Below are positions 8,412-16,089 of a DNA stretch of 64,000 nucleotides, in pieces. Each line of letters opens with the position of its first letter. Position 1 is the first letter of the stretch. Position numbers and translations under genes: made by a program. Under the pieces are notes generated by a model, which saw nothing but the letters and a program-made list of their open reading frames with translations, was not told where the DNA came from and searched no databases. This DNA is from Fusobacterium perfoetens ATCC 29250 (lineage in GTDB: Bacteria; Fusobacteriota; Fusobacteriia; Fusobacteriales; Fusobacteriaceae), in assembly GCF_000622245.1 (NCBI RefSeq), contig NZ_JHXW01000005.1, positions 1 to 64,000 on the forward strand, written 5' to 3'.

Positions 8412-8443
8412 GAGGCTTCTTTAATTTTATTTAAAGAAGCCTC
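8412..8443 (-). other. Intercistronic hairpin between dctP and dctQ (operon 2)
   Basis: Perfect 12-bp inverted repeat GAGGCTTCTTTA (8412-8423) / TAAAGAAGCCTC (8432-8443) with an 8-nt loop, at the same place as the hairpin in operon 1 but with unrelated sequence. Conserved position without sequence conservation suggests selection for structure. Confidence 0.7.
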
Positions 8444-8472
8444 TGTTAAACTTTACATATTAGACTTATAGA

Positions 8473-9486
8473 TTATTTTTCATTTCTAATTTTAGCTAAT
8501 TCTTCTTGTATTCTTTCATAAGTTCCTTCTGGAGTACCTAAATTTTTATAAATTCCTTCAGTTAATTTTGCAAATGCAGGTAAATTAACTTCGTTAATTT
8601 CTACACCAGCAGCTTGTAATTTTTCTATTAATTCTTTATCTAAATCAACCATTCTAATATTATTATTTATAGCAGCTTTATCAAATTCTTCTTGCATTAC
8701 TTGTCTTTGCTCATCTGTTAAACTATCCCAAACTTTTGTAGAAATATATACTCCTGCAGTTCCTAAGAAGTGTTGAGTTAAACTCATTTTCTTTCTTAAC
8801 TCATAAGTTTTTGTTAAATAGTTAGTTGCATAAGAACCTTCTAAACCATCAATAACACCTTGTTGTAAAGCTGATATTGTTTCTCCAAATGGCATAGATA
8901 CAGCACTTGCCCCCATAGCATTTAAAGTATCTATAAATAATTTACTAGCTGGAACTCTGATTTTTAATCCTTTTAAATCTTTTGGTTCAACTACTTTTTT
9001 ATCAGTTATTAAACTTCTAAATCCAAATATATAATCAAGTGATAAAACTTTTATTCCTTTTTCTTCAGCTTTTTTCTTTAATCCTTCTACATAATCTGTA
9101 TGCATTAATTTTACATATTCATCATAATTTTCATATAACATTGGTCCTGCTAAAGCTGTAAATTCAGGAACATAATCTCCTATATAGCTTAAATCTTCTA
9201 CTGATATAAAATTAGCTCCTCTAACAACTTGCTCTAATCCATCTTTATAAACAGGTAATTGTCCATTAGGGAATAGTAATAATTCAACTTGACCTTCTAA
9301 TCTCTTATTAATATTTTCCGCTGCTTCTGCCATAGCAATATGAGTAGGTTCATTATCTTTAAAAATATAACTTACTCTTATTTCTAAAGGTTTATTTTCC
9401 TTTGCAGCTTCTTTTTTCTCTCCTCCACATCCCATTAAAAATGCTCCAACTGTAAGAGCTAATAAAAGACTTTTAAATTTTCTCAT
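8473..9486 (-). CDS. dctP: TRAP transporter substrate-binding lipoprotein (DctP), operon 2
   Basis: 337 residues. Lipobox LMGC (Cys20) followed by GGEKKEAAKEN, then a DctP fold with DLKGLKIRVPASK (substrate-binding arginine), GVIDGLEGS and STKVWDSLTDEQR. It is paralogous to the DctP at 5163, with an almost identical signal peptide but clearly diverged binding domain. It lies 30 nt after glpQ. Co-expression with a cytoplasmic glycerophosphodiesterase suggests the cargo is a glycerophosphodiester or a related compound (inference). Confidence 0.94.
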   Translation of the reverse strand: MRKFKSLLLALTVGAFLMGCGGEKKEAAKENKPLEIRVSYIFKDNEPTHIAMAEAAENINKRLEGQVELLLFPNGQLPVYKDGLEQVVRGANFISVEDLSYIGDYVPEFTALAGPMLYENYDEYVKLMHTDYVEGLKKKAEEKGIKVLSLDYIFGFRSLITDKKVVEPKDLKGLKIRVPASKLFIDTLNAMGASAVSMPFGETISALQQGVIDGLEGSYATNYLTKTYELRKKMSLTQHFLGTAGVYISTKVWDSLTDEQRQVMQEEFDKAAINNNIRMVDLDKELIEKLQAAGVEINEVNLPAFAKLTEGIYKNLGTPEGTYERIQEELAKIRNEK

Positions 9487-9516
9487 AAATTTTCTCCTTT
9501 CAAACTGTATTATTAA

Positions 9517-10239
9517 CTATTTATTGCTTTCCTTTAACATAATATCTGGATAATTTGTAATTACTCCATGAACACCTATACTTTCTAACCATTGATAATC
9601 AACAACAGTATTTACTGTCCAAACAAAAGTTTTTATTCCTTTTTCTTCTAATTCTTTTACAGTATTTTTCGTTATTAAATTAATTTCTGGATGATAACTA
9701 TAAGAAACTAATCCATTGTCATCTAAATATTTTGGTAAATTTAAAATTTCACTAGCTGTTAGTAAAGCTAATTTTAATTTTGGTTCTAATTTATGTAATG
9801 ATTGGATAATGCTATGATGGAATGATGAAATTACAACTGAATCTAATCTATCAGCTTCATAAATTTCTTTTAATACAAGTTTTTCAATATCAGCTCTTCC
9901 TCTTTCAATTTCTTTTATCTCTATATTTAGAAGAACATCTTTAGGTACAACTTCAAATACTTCTTTTAGAGTTGGAACTCTTTCTCCTTTAAACTTTTCA
10001 GAAAACCAACTTCCACAATCTAAACTTCTTATATAATCAAAATCTAATTGATAAATATAACCTTTTCCATTAGTAGTCCTATCAACTTTCCAGTCATGAA
10101 TAACCACTAACTTCCCATCTTTTGTTAACTGGACATCAATTTCTACTCCATTGGCTCCTTGTTCCACAGCTAATTTTAAAGCAGATAAAGTATTTTCTGG
10201 AGCATATGCAGAAGCTCCTCTATGACCTATAACTAACAT
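9517..10239 (-). CDS. glpQ: Glycerophosphodiester phosphodiesterase (cytoplasmic, GDPD family)
   Basis: Hydrolyses glycerophosphodiesters to glycerol 3-phosphate and an alcohol. 240 residues, no signal peptide. Catalytic and metal-binding motifs are visible: GHRGASAYAPENT (H6, R7, E15), GVEIDVQLTKDGKLVVIHD (E33, D35, H48), then LNIEIKE and a C-terminal VFVWTVN-like element (TFVWTVN). First gene of TRAP operon 2, so imported diesters would be cleaved inside the cell and the product would feed the GlpK/GlpD pool. UgpQ-like enzymes are the closest functional comparison. Confidence 0.95.
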   Translation of the reverse strand: MLVIGHRGASAYAPENTLSALKLAVEQGANGVEIDVQLTKDGKLVVIHDWKVDRTTNGKGYIYQLDFDYIRSLDCGSWFSEKFKGERVPTLKEVFEVVPKDVLLNIEIKEIERGRADIEKLVLKEIYEADRLDSVVISSFHHSIIQSLHKLEPKLKLALLTASEILNLPKYLDDNGLVSYSYHPEINLITKNTVKELEEKGIKTFVWTVNTVVDYQWLESIGVHGVITNYPDIMLKESNK

Positions 10240-10261
10240 TCTTCCACCCCTAACGAAAAAA

Positions 10262-10318
10262 AGTAGCCTAAAATTTTTTCAAAAATGAAAATTCTAATAG
10301 CCACTCCCCTCTCCAGCT
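10262..10318 (-). promoter_or_regulatory. glpQ-TRAP operon 2 leader: antiterminator/terminator switch
   Basis: Minus strand AGCT (10318-10315) - loop GGAGAGGGGAGT - GGCT (10302-10299, one G-U pair). Downstream, AGTGGCTATTAGAATTTT pairs with AAAATTTTAGGCTACT (10305 to 10262) and runs into TTTTTTT, an intrinsic terminator overlapping the first hairpin. Same architecture as the leaders of glpK and TRAP operon 1. Confidence 0.75.
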
Positions 10319-10338
10319 TTTATTATTTTTATATTAAT

Positions 10339-10367
10339 ATATTAGCAACTTTATTTTAATTTGTCAA
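10339..10367 (-). promoter_or_regulatory. Promoter of glpQ-TRAP operon 2
   Basis: Minus strand TTGACA (10362-10367), 17-nt spacer, TAATAT (10339-10344). Transcript start predicted near 10332. The stretch 10368-10555 holds nothing I can identify. Confidence 0.8.
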
Positions 10368-10557
10368 TAAGATTTTAGTTTTTTTGTAGAAATTTTTATA
10401 CTGAAATGATTATTTTTTTCTCGATTTCGTACTATAATAAAATTTATTAATGATTTTTACTCTATTTTTTGATAAAATAAAATTTATATATTTAATTAAA
10501 ATTTTATATTTATTTGATAATATTTTTTATAATATAAAATTTAAAATATTGCTATAA

Positions 10558-10610
10558 AAAAGAGTTGAAGCAAACTAAAAATTTTTAAACAATTAATTTA
10601 CATCAACTCT
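10558..10610 (-). terminator. Terminator of the MBL-trxB unit
   Basis: AGAGTTGA (10561-10568) pairs with TCAACTCT (10603-10610), with an imperfect extension into a long AT stem; the minus transcript ends in CTCTTTTTT. Confidence 0.6.
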
Positions 10611-10631
10611 AATATTTTTTATTTTTTTATT

Positions 10632-11546
10632 TTATTTATTTTTTAAAATATATTTTATAGCTTCCATTCCAGCTATAGTTCCATCATTTACAGCAGTAGT
10701 TACTTGTCTAACTTTTTTAGCTACCATATCTCCAGCTACATATATTCCCTCTACATTTGTTTTCATAGTTTCATCTGTAACTACAAAACCTACTTTATCT
10801 AATGTAGCAAACTCTCCTAAAAGTTCTGTCATATTTTTTGTTCCAAGATATAGGAAAGCATATTGAGTTTCAAACTCTTTTTCCTCTCCATCTACTGAAA
10901 CAAGAGCTTTTTCTAAATATTCATTTCCTGAAAGCTCTTTTAATTGAGCATTTAGATAAATTTTTACCTTTTCATTTTCTTGTAAAAGTTTTAGTTGTTC
11001 CTCACTACATTTTAATTCACTATCAGTTACAAATATATTAATCTCTTTTGAAAATCTAGTTAAAAACATAGCTTCCTCTGCTATCTCCTCACCTTTTCCA
11101 AATAGAGAAACTGTCATATTTCTAGTGAAAGCCCCATCACAAGTAGCACAATATGAAACACCAGCTCCTAAAAATTCCTTTTCTCCAGGAATTTTTTTAC
11201 CAGAATTTTTACCAGCTCCTAAAGCAACCACTACTGTTTTAGCTCCAACATTTTCTACATCTGTTTTTACAATTTTAGGGGTTGAATATATATCTATTCC
11301 TAAAAAAGTTCCCTCTAAAAATTCTACATTAAATCTTTTAGCTTGTTCTCTCATATTTTCAAGAAGTGCTTTTCCTGTAATCTCTTGAGGAAAACCAGGA
11401 TAATTTTCTATTGAGTGAGCCATAGCCAAACTTCCTACATCTCTTTTTTCTATTACTAAAACTGATAAATTACTTCTTCCACCATAAATTGCTGCTGTAA
11501 GTCCTGCTGGTCCTCCACCAACTACAACTAAATCATAATTTTTCAT
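10632..11546 (-). CDS. trxB: Thioredoxin reductase-like flavoprotein
   Basis: 304 residues from the ATG at 11546 (AGGAGG 7 nt upstream; a TTG one codon earlier is less likely). FAD motif VVVGGGPAGLTAAIY at the N terminus, redox pair C133-A-T-C136, C-terminal GIYVAGDMVAKKVRQVTTAV. The second nucleotide site is unusual: LFGKGEEIAEEAMF replaces GGGNSAxEEA, and the HRRxxxR NADPH-phosphate motif is absent (INIFVTDSELKCSEEQL instead). It may therefore use ferredoxin or another donor, as some clostridial thioredoxin reductases do. Nine nt behind an MBL-fold gene. Confidence 0.85.
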   Translation of the reverse strand: MKNYDLVVVGGGPAGLTAAIYGGRSNLSVLVIEKRDVGSLAMAHSIENYPGFPQEITGKALLENMREQAKRFNVEFLEGTFLGIDIYSTPKIVKTDVENVGAKTVVVALGAGKNSGKKIPGEKEFLGAGVSYCATCDGAFTRNMTVSLFGKGEEIAEEAMFLTRFSKEINIFVTDSELKCSEEQLKLLQENEKVKIYLNAQLKELSGNEYLEKALVSVDGEEKEFETQYAFLYLGTKNMTELLGEFATLDKVGFVVTDETMKTNVEGIYVAGDMVAKKVRQVTTAVNDGTIAGMEAIKYILKNK

Positions 11547-11558
11547 CAATAACCTCCT

Positions 11559-12182
11559 TTAAATTATTCCTAGTGATGTTAAAAATATTCTTTCTTCTCC
11601 AATAGTGGTACTTTCAGTATGTCCACTATACACCACTGTTTCACTTGGTAATTTACAAAGTCTTCTTAGACTATTAAAAAGTTGTTCTCCGCTACTTTCT
11701 GGAAAATCATATCTTCCAAAACTTCTTCTAAACATTGTATCTCCAGATATTAAAATTTTATCCTCTTTATCAAAGAAACATTTAGAACCTCTAGTGTGAC
11801 CTGGAGTATCTATAACTAAAAATTTTCCTATCATATCTCCATCTTTAATTCTTTTGAAAGAGCCTTTATATATAAAGTTTATTCCAAAAATATAAGTTGA
11901 ATGATTTTTTGCTGGGTCCACTAAACACTCAGCATCCTCATCTCCAATAAATACTTTAGCATCTGGGTAAACTTCTTTTATAGCATTTAATCCACAAATA
12001 TGGTCTGAATGTCCGTGAGTTAAAATAATATATTTTAATTCTAATTGATTTTCATTTATAAAATCTATAATTTTATCTATTCTTTCTCCTTCACAATCAA
12101 ATAAATATGCTTCTTTATTTTCATCCCATAGAAGATAGCTGTTTGTCATAAATCCGCCAGTATAAAACCTTTTTATATTCAT
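11559..12182 (-). CDS. MBL-fold metallo-hydrolase (glyoxalase II-like)
   Basis: 207 residues, cytoplasmic. Metal-binding motif THGHSDHICG (H56, H58, D60, H61), then DTPGHTRGS, SGDTMF and YSGHTEST supply the remaining ligands. The family covers hydroxyacylglutathione hydrolases and other thioesterases; in a thioredoxin-type organism the exact substrate is open. First gene of a two-gene unit with the trxB-like gene. Confidence 0.88.
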   Translation of the reverse strand: MNIKRFYTGGFMTNSYLLWDENKEAYLFDCEGERIDKIIDFINENQLELKYIILTHGHSDHICGLNAIKEVYPDAKVFIGDEDAECLVDPAKNHSTYIFGINFIYKGSFKRIKDGDMIGKFLVIDTPGHTRGSKCFFDKEDKILISGDTMFRRSFGRYDFPESSGEQLFNSLRRLCKLPSETVVYSGHTESTTIGEERIFLTSLGII

Positions 12183-12281
12183 AAATTATTACCTCCATTT
12201 CTCTTCTTATTATATATCTTATCATTTTTTATATCTATTTTCAATTTTTAATATTTTTATCAGATTTTTTTCTAATATAAG

Positions 12282-12310
12282 TTGATATTTTTTTTCTAAC
12301 ATTATATAAT
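12282..12310 (+). promoter_or_regulatory. murI promoter
   Basis: TTGATA (12282-12287), 17-nt spacer, TATAAT (12305-12310); a GTGAGGA ribosome site lies about 7 nt before the murI ATG. Confidence 0.75.
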
Positions 12311-12366
12311 ATACATTATAATTAATATGGGTTTAATTTATGAAATATTTTAGTGAGGATATATAA

Positions 12367-13155
12367 ATGAATAAAGATTACAACATAGGAGTTTTTGATT
12401 CTGGACTTGGTGGAATTACTGTCCTAAAGGAAATTTCTAGACTTTTACCTAATGAAAATATTATATACTTTGGAGATACAAAAAATGTCCCTTATGGAGA
12501 AAAAACAAAAGAGGAAATTCAAGCTCTTTGTGAAAGAATAGTAAGATTTCTATTTACTAATGGTTGTAAATTAATAGTTATAGCTTGTAATACTGCTTCA
12601 ATAGCTGCTTATGAATATTTACATAAAATTTCTCCTATTCCTATTGTGGGAATAATTAATTCTGCTGTAGATTCTATTCCTTATAATACTTATAAAGAAA
12701 TAGGAATAATAGGTACACCTTTTACTGTAAACAGTGGAGAATATCCTAGAAAAATTAAGGAAAAAGATGAAAATTTGAAAATATATTCTGTTGGATGTGA
12801 AAAACTTTGTCCTATGATAGAAAAAGGTTGGGAAAATTTTTCTGACAGAAGAGTTATACTAGCTGATTATATCACTCGTATTCCAAAATCAGCTGAAGCT
12901 TTACTTTTAGCTTGTACTCATTATCCTCTTATTCTTAATGATATCAAAGATATTTTTGAAGGAGATATTTTAGACCCAGGAGAAGAGTGTGCTAGAGAAG
13001 TATTTAGAACATTAAAAGCTAATAATCTTTTTAATCCGAAAAATGAAAAAGGAAAGATTGAATTTTATGTAAGTGGTGATAAAGAGATTTTTCAAAAGAA
13101 AGCACAAGAATTTTTAGGTTATGAAATAACTAGACTTTTTAAAGTAAATATTTAA
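12367..13155 (+). CDS. murI: Glutamate racemase
   Basis: Converts L- to D-glutamate for peptidoglycan. 262 residues with both catalytic cysteines: ACNTAS (C74) and LLACTHYPLI (C183). N-terminal NIGVFDSGLGGITVL and FGDTKNVPYGEK are standard family motifs. Monocistronic between its own promoter and terminator. Confidence 0.97.
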   Translation: MNKDYNIGVFDSGLGGITVLKEISRLLPNENIIYFGDTKNVPYGEKTKEEIQALCERIVRFLFTNGCKLIVIACNTASIAAYEYLHKISPIPIVGIINSAVDSIPYNTYKEIGIIGTPFTVNSGEYPRKIKEKDENLKIYSVGCEKLCPMIEKGWENFSDRRVILADYITRIPKSAEALLLACTHYPLILNDIKDIFEGDILDPGEECAREVFRTLKANNLFNPKNEKGKIEFYVSGDKEIFQKKAQEFLGYEITRLFKVNI

Positions 13156-13171
13156 TAAAAATATATTTTAT

Positions 13172-13214
13172 AAAAAAGCTGAGTAGCATTAAAAAAGTTT
13201 TACTCAGTTTTTTT
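13172..13214 (+). terminator. murI terminator
   Basis: CTGAGTA (13179-13185) pairs with TACTCAG (13201-13207), followed by TTTTTTT. From 13215 to 13302 I see no further feature. Confidence 0.8.
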
Positions 13215-13302
13215 ATTAAAATTTTTTAATCTTATTTTTTTAATTTTTACTATTTTCAAGGTATTTTACTTTCTATCAAAAATTTATAATTTCCTAAACA
13301 AT

Positions 13303-13337
13303 AAAAAGAAAAAGAAGCCCAAGCTTCCTTTTCTTTT
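13303..13337 (-). terminator. glyA terminator
   Basis: AAAAGAAAAAGAAGC (13303-13317) pairs with GCTTCCTTTTCTTTT (13323-13337) with one mismatch region; the minus transcript ends in a T-rich arm. Confidence 0.75.
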
Positions 13338-13370
13338 GTCTTATATAATCTTTATTAAAATTTAGAAACA

Positions 13371-14621
13371 TTATTCATATAGAGGAAATTTTAAACAAAG
13401 AGCTTTTACTTCCTCTCTTATTTCTTGAAGTTTTTCTACATTATTTATATTATCAACAACCTCTAATATAAATTTTGCAATTTGCTCCATTTCTTTTTCT
13501 TTCATTCCTCTAGTTGTCATAGCTGGAGAACCTATTCTTATTCCACTTGTTACCATTGGTTTTTCTGTATCATAAGGAATTCCATTTTTATTTACAGTAA
13601 TTCCAGCTATTTCTAAAGCTTTTTCAACTTGTGCTCCTGTTAATCCTTTATTAGCTTTTACATCTATTAATACCATATGGTTATCTGTACCACCACTAAC
13701 TATTCTAAGTCCTCCTTCTTCAAGAACTTTTGCTAAAACTTTCGCATTTTTTACAACTTGATGTTGATATTCTTTAAAGCTTGGTTCTAAAGCTTCTTTG
13801 AATGCCACAGCTTTAGCTGCTATTATGTGCATTAATGGTCCCCCTTGAATTCCAGGGAATATAGTTTTATTTATTTTTTTTGCAATTTCTTCGTTATTTG
13901 TCATTATAACTCCACCACGAGGTCCTCTTAGAGTTTTATGAGTAGTAGTTGTAACAACATCTGCATAAGGAATTGGACTTGGATGTTCTCCTGTAGCTAC
14001 AAGTCCAGCTATATGAGCCATGTCTACCATTAAATAAGCTCCTACTTTATCAGCAATTTCTCTAAATTTTTTGAAATCTATAACTCTTGCATAAGCACTA
14101 GCTCCAGCTACTATTAATTTTGGTTTAACTTCCATAGCAATTCTTTCAACTTCGTCATAATCTATTAATTCAGTTTCTTTTGATACACTGTAAGAATATA
14201 CATTGTAATCTTTTCCTGAAAAGTTTACATTTTTTCCATGAGTTAAATGTCCCCCATGGTCTAATCTCATTCCTAAAATTGTATCTCCAATATTTATTAA
14301 TGCTTTGTAAACTCCCATATTAGCTTGTGAACCTGAATGAGGTTGAACATTTACATAATTTACATTAAATAACTTTTTTGCTCTTTCAATGGCTAATTTT
14401 TCTGCCACATCTACATAAATACATCCACCATAATATCTTTTATCTGGATATCCTTCAGCATATTTATTTGTCATTATACTACCTGCAGCTTCTAAAACGG
14501 ATGGGGACACGAAGTTTTCAGAGGCTATTAATTCAATTCCTTCATTTTGTCTCTTTCTTTCTAGTTCAATTGCTTCAAATATTTCTCTGTCTGTTTCGTA
14601 AAGTTTTTCTAATTTTATCAT
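13371..14621 (-). CDS. glyA: Serine hydroxymethyltransferase
   Basis: PLP enzyme interconverting serine and glycine with transfer of a one-carbon unit to tetrahydrofolate. 416 residues from the ATG at 14621, which follows GGAGG at good spacing; the open frame extends 34 codons further upstream but that part is lysine/phenylalanine-rich and has no ribosome site. Family motifs: [30 protein letters not shown] and the PLP lysine in [14 protein letters not shown] (K229). Confidence 0.97.
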   Translation of the reverse strand: MIKLEKLYETDREIFEAIELERKRQNEGIELIASENFVSPSVLEAAGSIMTNKYAEGYPDKRYYGGCIYVDVAEKLAIERAKKLFNVNYVNVQPHSGSQANMGVYKALINIGDTILGMRLDHGGHLTHGKNVNFSGKDYNVYSYSVSKETELIDYDEVERIAMEVKPKLIVAGASAYARVIDFKKFREIADKVGAYLMVDMAHIAGLVATGEHPSPIPYADVVTTTTHKTLRGPRGGVIMTNNEEIAKKINKTIFPGIQGGPLMHIIAAKAVAFKEALEPSFKEYQHQVVKNAKVLAKVLEEGGLRIVSGGTDNHMVLIDVKANKGLTGAQVEKALEIAGITVNKNGIPYDTEKPMVTSGIRIGSPAMTTRGMKEKEMEQIAKFILEVVDNINNVEKLQEIREEVKALCLKFPLYE

Positions 14622-14794
14622 TTGTGTCCTCCATTTTATCTTAAGCCTTAGGCTCTTTATTTTAGATTTTTTTATCTTATCATATTTCAAAAAAAAATAA
14701 AAGTGTTTTTTTAATAAAAACAAATGTTTTTTATTTTTGTTTATTATTTGTACATAGGAATTACTATTTATATATTTCCTTTTTTATCTAAAGA

Positions 14795-14803
14795 TGTTAT
14801 AAT
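14795..14803 (+). promoter_or_regulatory. Extended -10 promoter, lipid kinase gene
   Basis: TGTTATAAT (TGnTATAAT) 64 nt before the start codon; no good -35. Confidence 0.55.
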
Positions 14804-14866
14804 TTAAAATATTAAAGCTAATAATTTAAAACTATAAAAAGCTTGTAATAAAATTTAGGAGGATAT

Positions 14867-15754
14867 ATGAAAAAAGTTAAGTTTTTATACAATCCTTTTT
14901 CTGGAGAAAAAGAAATTGTTAAATACCTAGACTATATTATTTATTCTTATCAAAAAAAAGGTTATACTATAATTCCTTATAGAATTAGTTTTGATTCTAA
15001 TTTAGAAAATGTTTTTGAAGATATTGATGAAAGTTTTCATCATATTTTAATTTCTGGTGGAGATGGAACTGTAAATGAAATTGTAAATATTATGAAAAGA
15101 AAAAATATAGATTTACCTATAGGAGTGATTCCAGCTGGTACAGCTAATGATTTTGCTCATTTAATCGGTATGCCTCAAAGTATAAGATATTCCATTGATA
15201 TGATATTAAATAGCGAAGTTTCTACTGTAGATTTAGGAAAAGCTAATGGAAAATATTTTGTAAATATTTTTAGTTCTGGACTTTTTACAGATGTTTCTCA
15301 AAAAACTCCTACTGAATATAAAAATACTTTTGGAAAATTAGCTTATTATTTTACAGGAATAAAGGAATTACCTAAATTTAAAATGTTAGATTTAATGGTA
15401 AAATCTAAAGAGTATTCTTTTGAGGGAAGCTCTATTCTTTTCTTTGTTTTTAATGGTAGAACTGCTGGAAATTTTCAAGTGGCTCATGATTCCACAGTTG
15501 ATGACGGTTTTCTTGATGTAATCATCATTCCTAAAGAAAATTTCTTAGAAAAATTATATATTCTCCCTCATTTAATGTTAAAAAATAATACCTCTTACCC
15601 AAAAGGTATTATACATTTTAAAACTGATGAGATAGAAATAGATGTTAAAAATAAAGGAGATTATACTACTGATATTGATGGAGAACCTGGACCTCATTTT
15701 CCTATAAAAATCACTTGTGAAAAAAATGGATTAAAAGTTTTAGGTTGGATATAA
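14867..15754 (+). CDS. Diacylglycerol kinase-family lipid kinase (DgkB/YegS/BmrU group)
   Basis: 295 residues, soluble, with the DAGK catalytic domain: NPFSG (residues 9-13), nucleotide motif ISGGDGTVNEIVN (from residue 62), IPAGTANDFA and, near the end, TTDIDGEPGP. Members phosphorylate diacylglycerol or related lipids to return them to phospholipid synthesis; the substrate here is not resolved. AGGAGG ribosome site. Single-gene unit with its own terminator. Confidence 0.9.
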   Translation: MKKVKFLYNPFSGEKEIVKYLDYIIYSYQKKGYTIIPYRISFDSNLENVFEDIDESFHHILISGGDGTVNEIVNIMKRKNIDLPIGVIPAGTANDFAHLIGMPQSIRYSIDMILNSEVSTVDLGKANGKYFVNIFSSGLFTDVSQKTPTEYKNTFGKLAYYFTGIKELPKFKMLDLMVKSKEYSFEGSSILFFVFNGRTAGNFQVAHDSTVDDGFLDVIIIPKENFLEKLYILPHLMLKNNTSYPKGIIHFKTDEIEIDVKNKGDYTTDIDGEPGPHFPIKITCEKNGLKVLGWI

Positions 15755-15760
15755 AAAACA

Positions 15761-15790
15761 AAAAAGTGAAGATTTTATTCTTCACTTTTT
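15761..15790 (+). terminator. Terminator of lipid kinase gene
   Basis: AAAAAGTGAAG (15761-15771) pairs with CTTCACTTTTT (15780-15790), then T-run. Confidence 0.85.
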
Positions 15791-15806
15791 TATCAAATAA
15801 AAACTT

Positions 15807-15938
15807 CTATTCTTTTAAAAGCCACTCTATAACATTTACTCTTTTAATTCCATCATAATTAGAGTTTAGTAAAATTTCATCTAAAGTTATTAAATATTTA
15901 ACATGATTATCTGTAAAGTTCAAATTAGGATTATATTC
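15807..15938 (-). pseudogene. C-terminal remnant of a protein gene, no start codon
   Basis: Minus-strand open segment of 43 codons ending in TAG at 15807. It reads EYNPNLNFTDNHVKYLITLD followed by a charged C-terminal part ending EWLLKE. It has no start codon and is preceded in frame by a stop (15939-15941) and then by the small RNA terminator. The amino acid composition is protein-like, so this is more likely a decayed gene end than random AT sequence. I do not recognise the family. Confidence 0.35.
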
Positions 15939-15969
15939 CTATTTTTTACAAAAATGAATATCTAAATAA

Positions 15970-16049
15970 AACAAAAAAGCTCTCAAGAAATTGAGAGCTT
16001 CTATCTGACCTTTTGAATCCAAACTTTAAAGTACCCAACGGGTATTTAC
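15970..16049 (-). ncRNA. Candidate small RNA 1 (paralogue of the one at 43225)
   Basis: A consensus promoter (16056-16084) would start an RNA near 16049. The RNA contains a small hairpin TACCC-GTT-GGGTA, a variable middle, and an intrinsic terminator GCTCTCAA-TTTC-TTGAGAGC (15979-15998) followed by TTTTTTGTTTT. Over 59 ungapped nt it matches candidate 2 at 41 positions, and the first hairpin changes C-G to T-A or T-G while keeping pairing. No start codon or ribosome site. It could also act as the rfbC terminator. No match to a named sRNA is claimed. Confidence 0.6.
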
Positions 16050-16055
16050 ATATAT

Positions 16056-16084
16056 ATTATAAGATATTTTTGTTAAAAAGTCAA
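16056..16084 (-). promoter_or_regulatory. Promoter of candidate small RNA 1
   Basis: Minus strand TTGACT (16079-16084), 17-nt spacer, TATAAT (16056-16061), immediately after the rfbC stop codon. Its position inside the rfb unit end supports an independent short transcript. Confidence 0.7.
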
Positions 16085-16089
16085 TATTT

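Noticed and set aside
14622-14723. 34-codon N-terminal extension of glyA
   Set aside because: Composition is spacer-like (K, F, I), there is no ribosome site, and the internal ATG at 14621 has GGAGG and the normal GlyA start.
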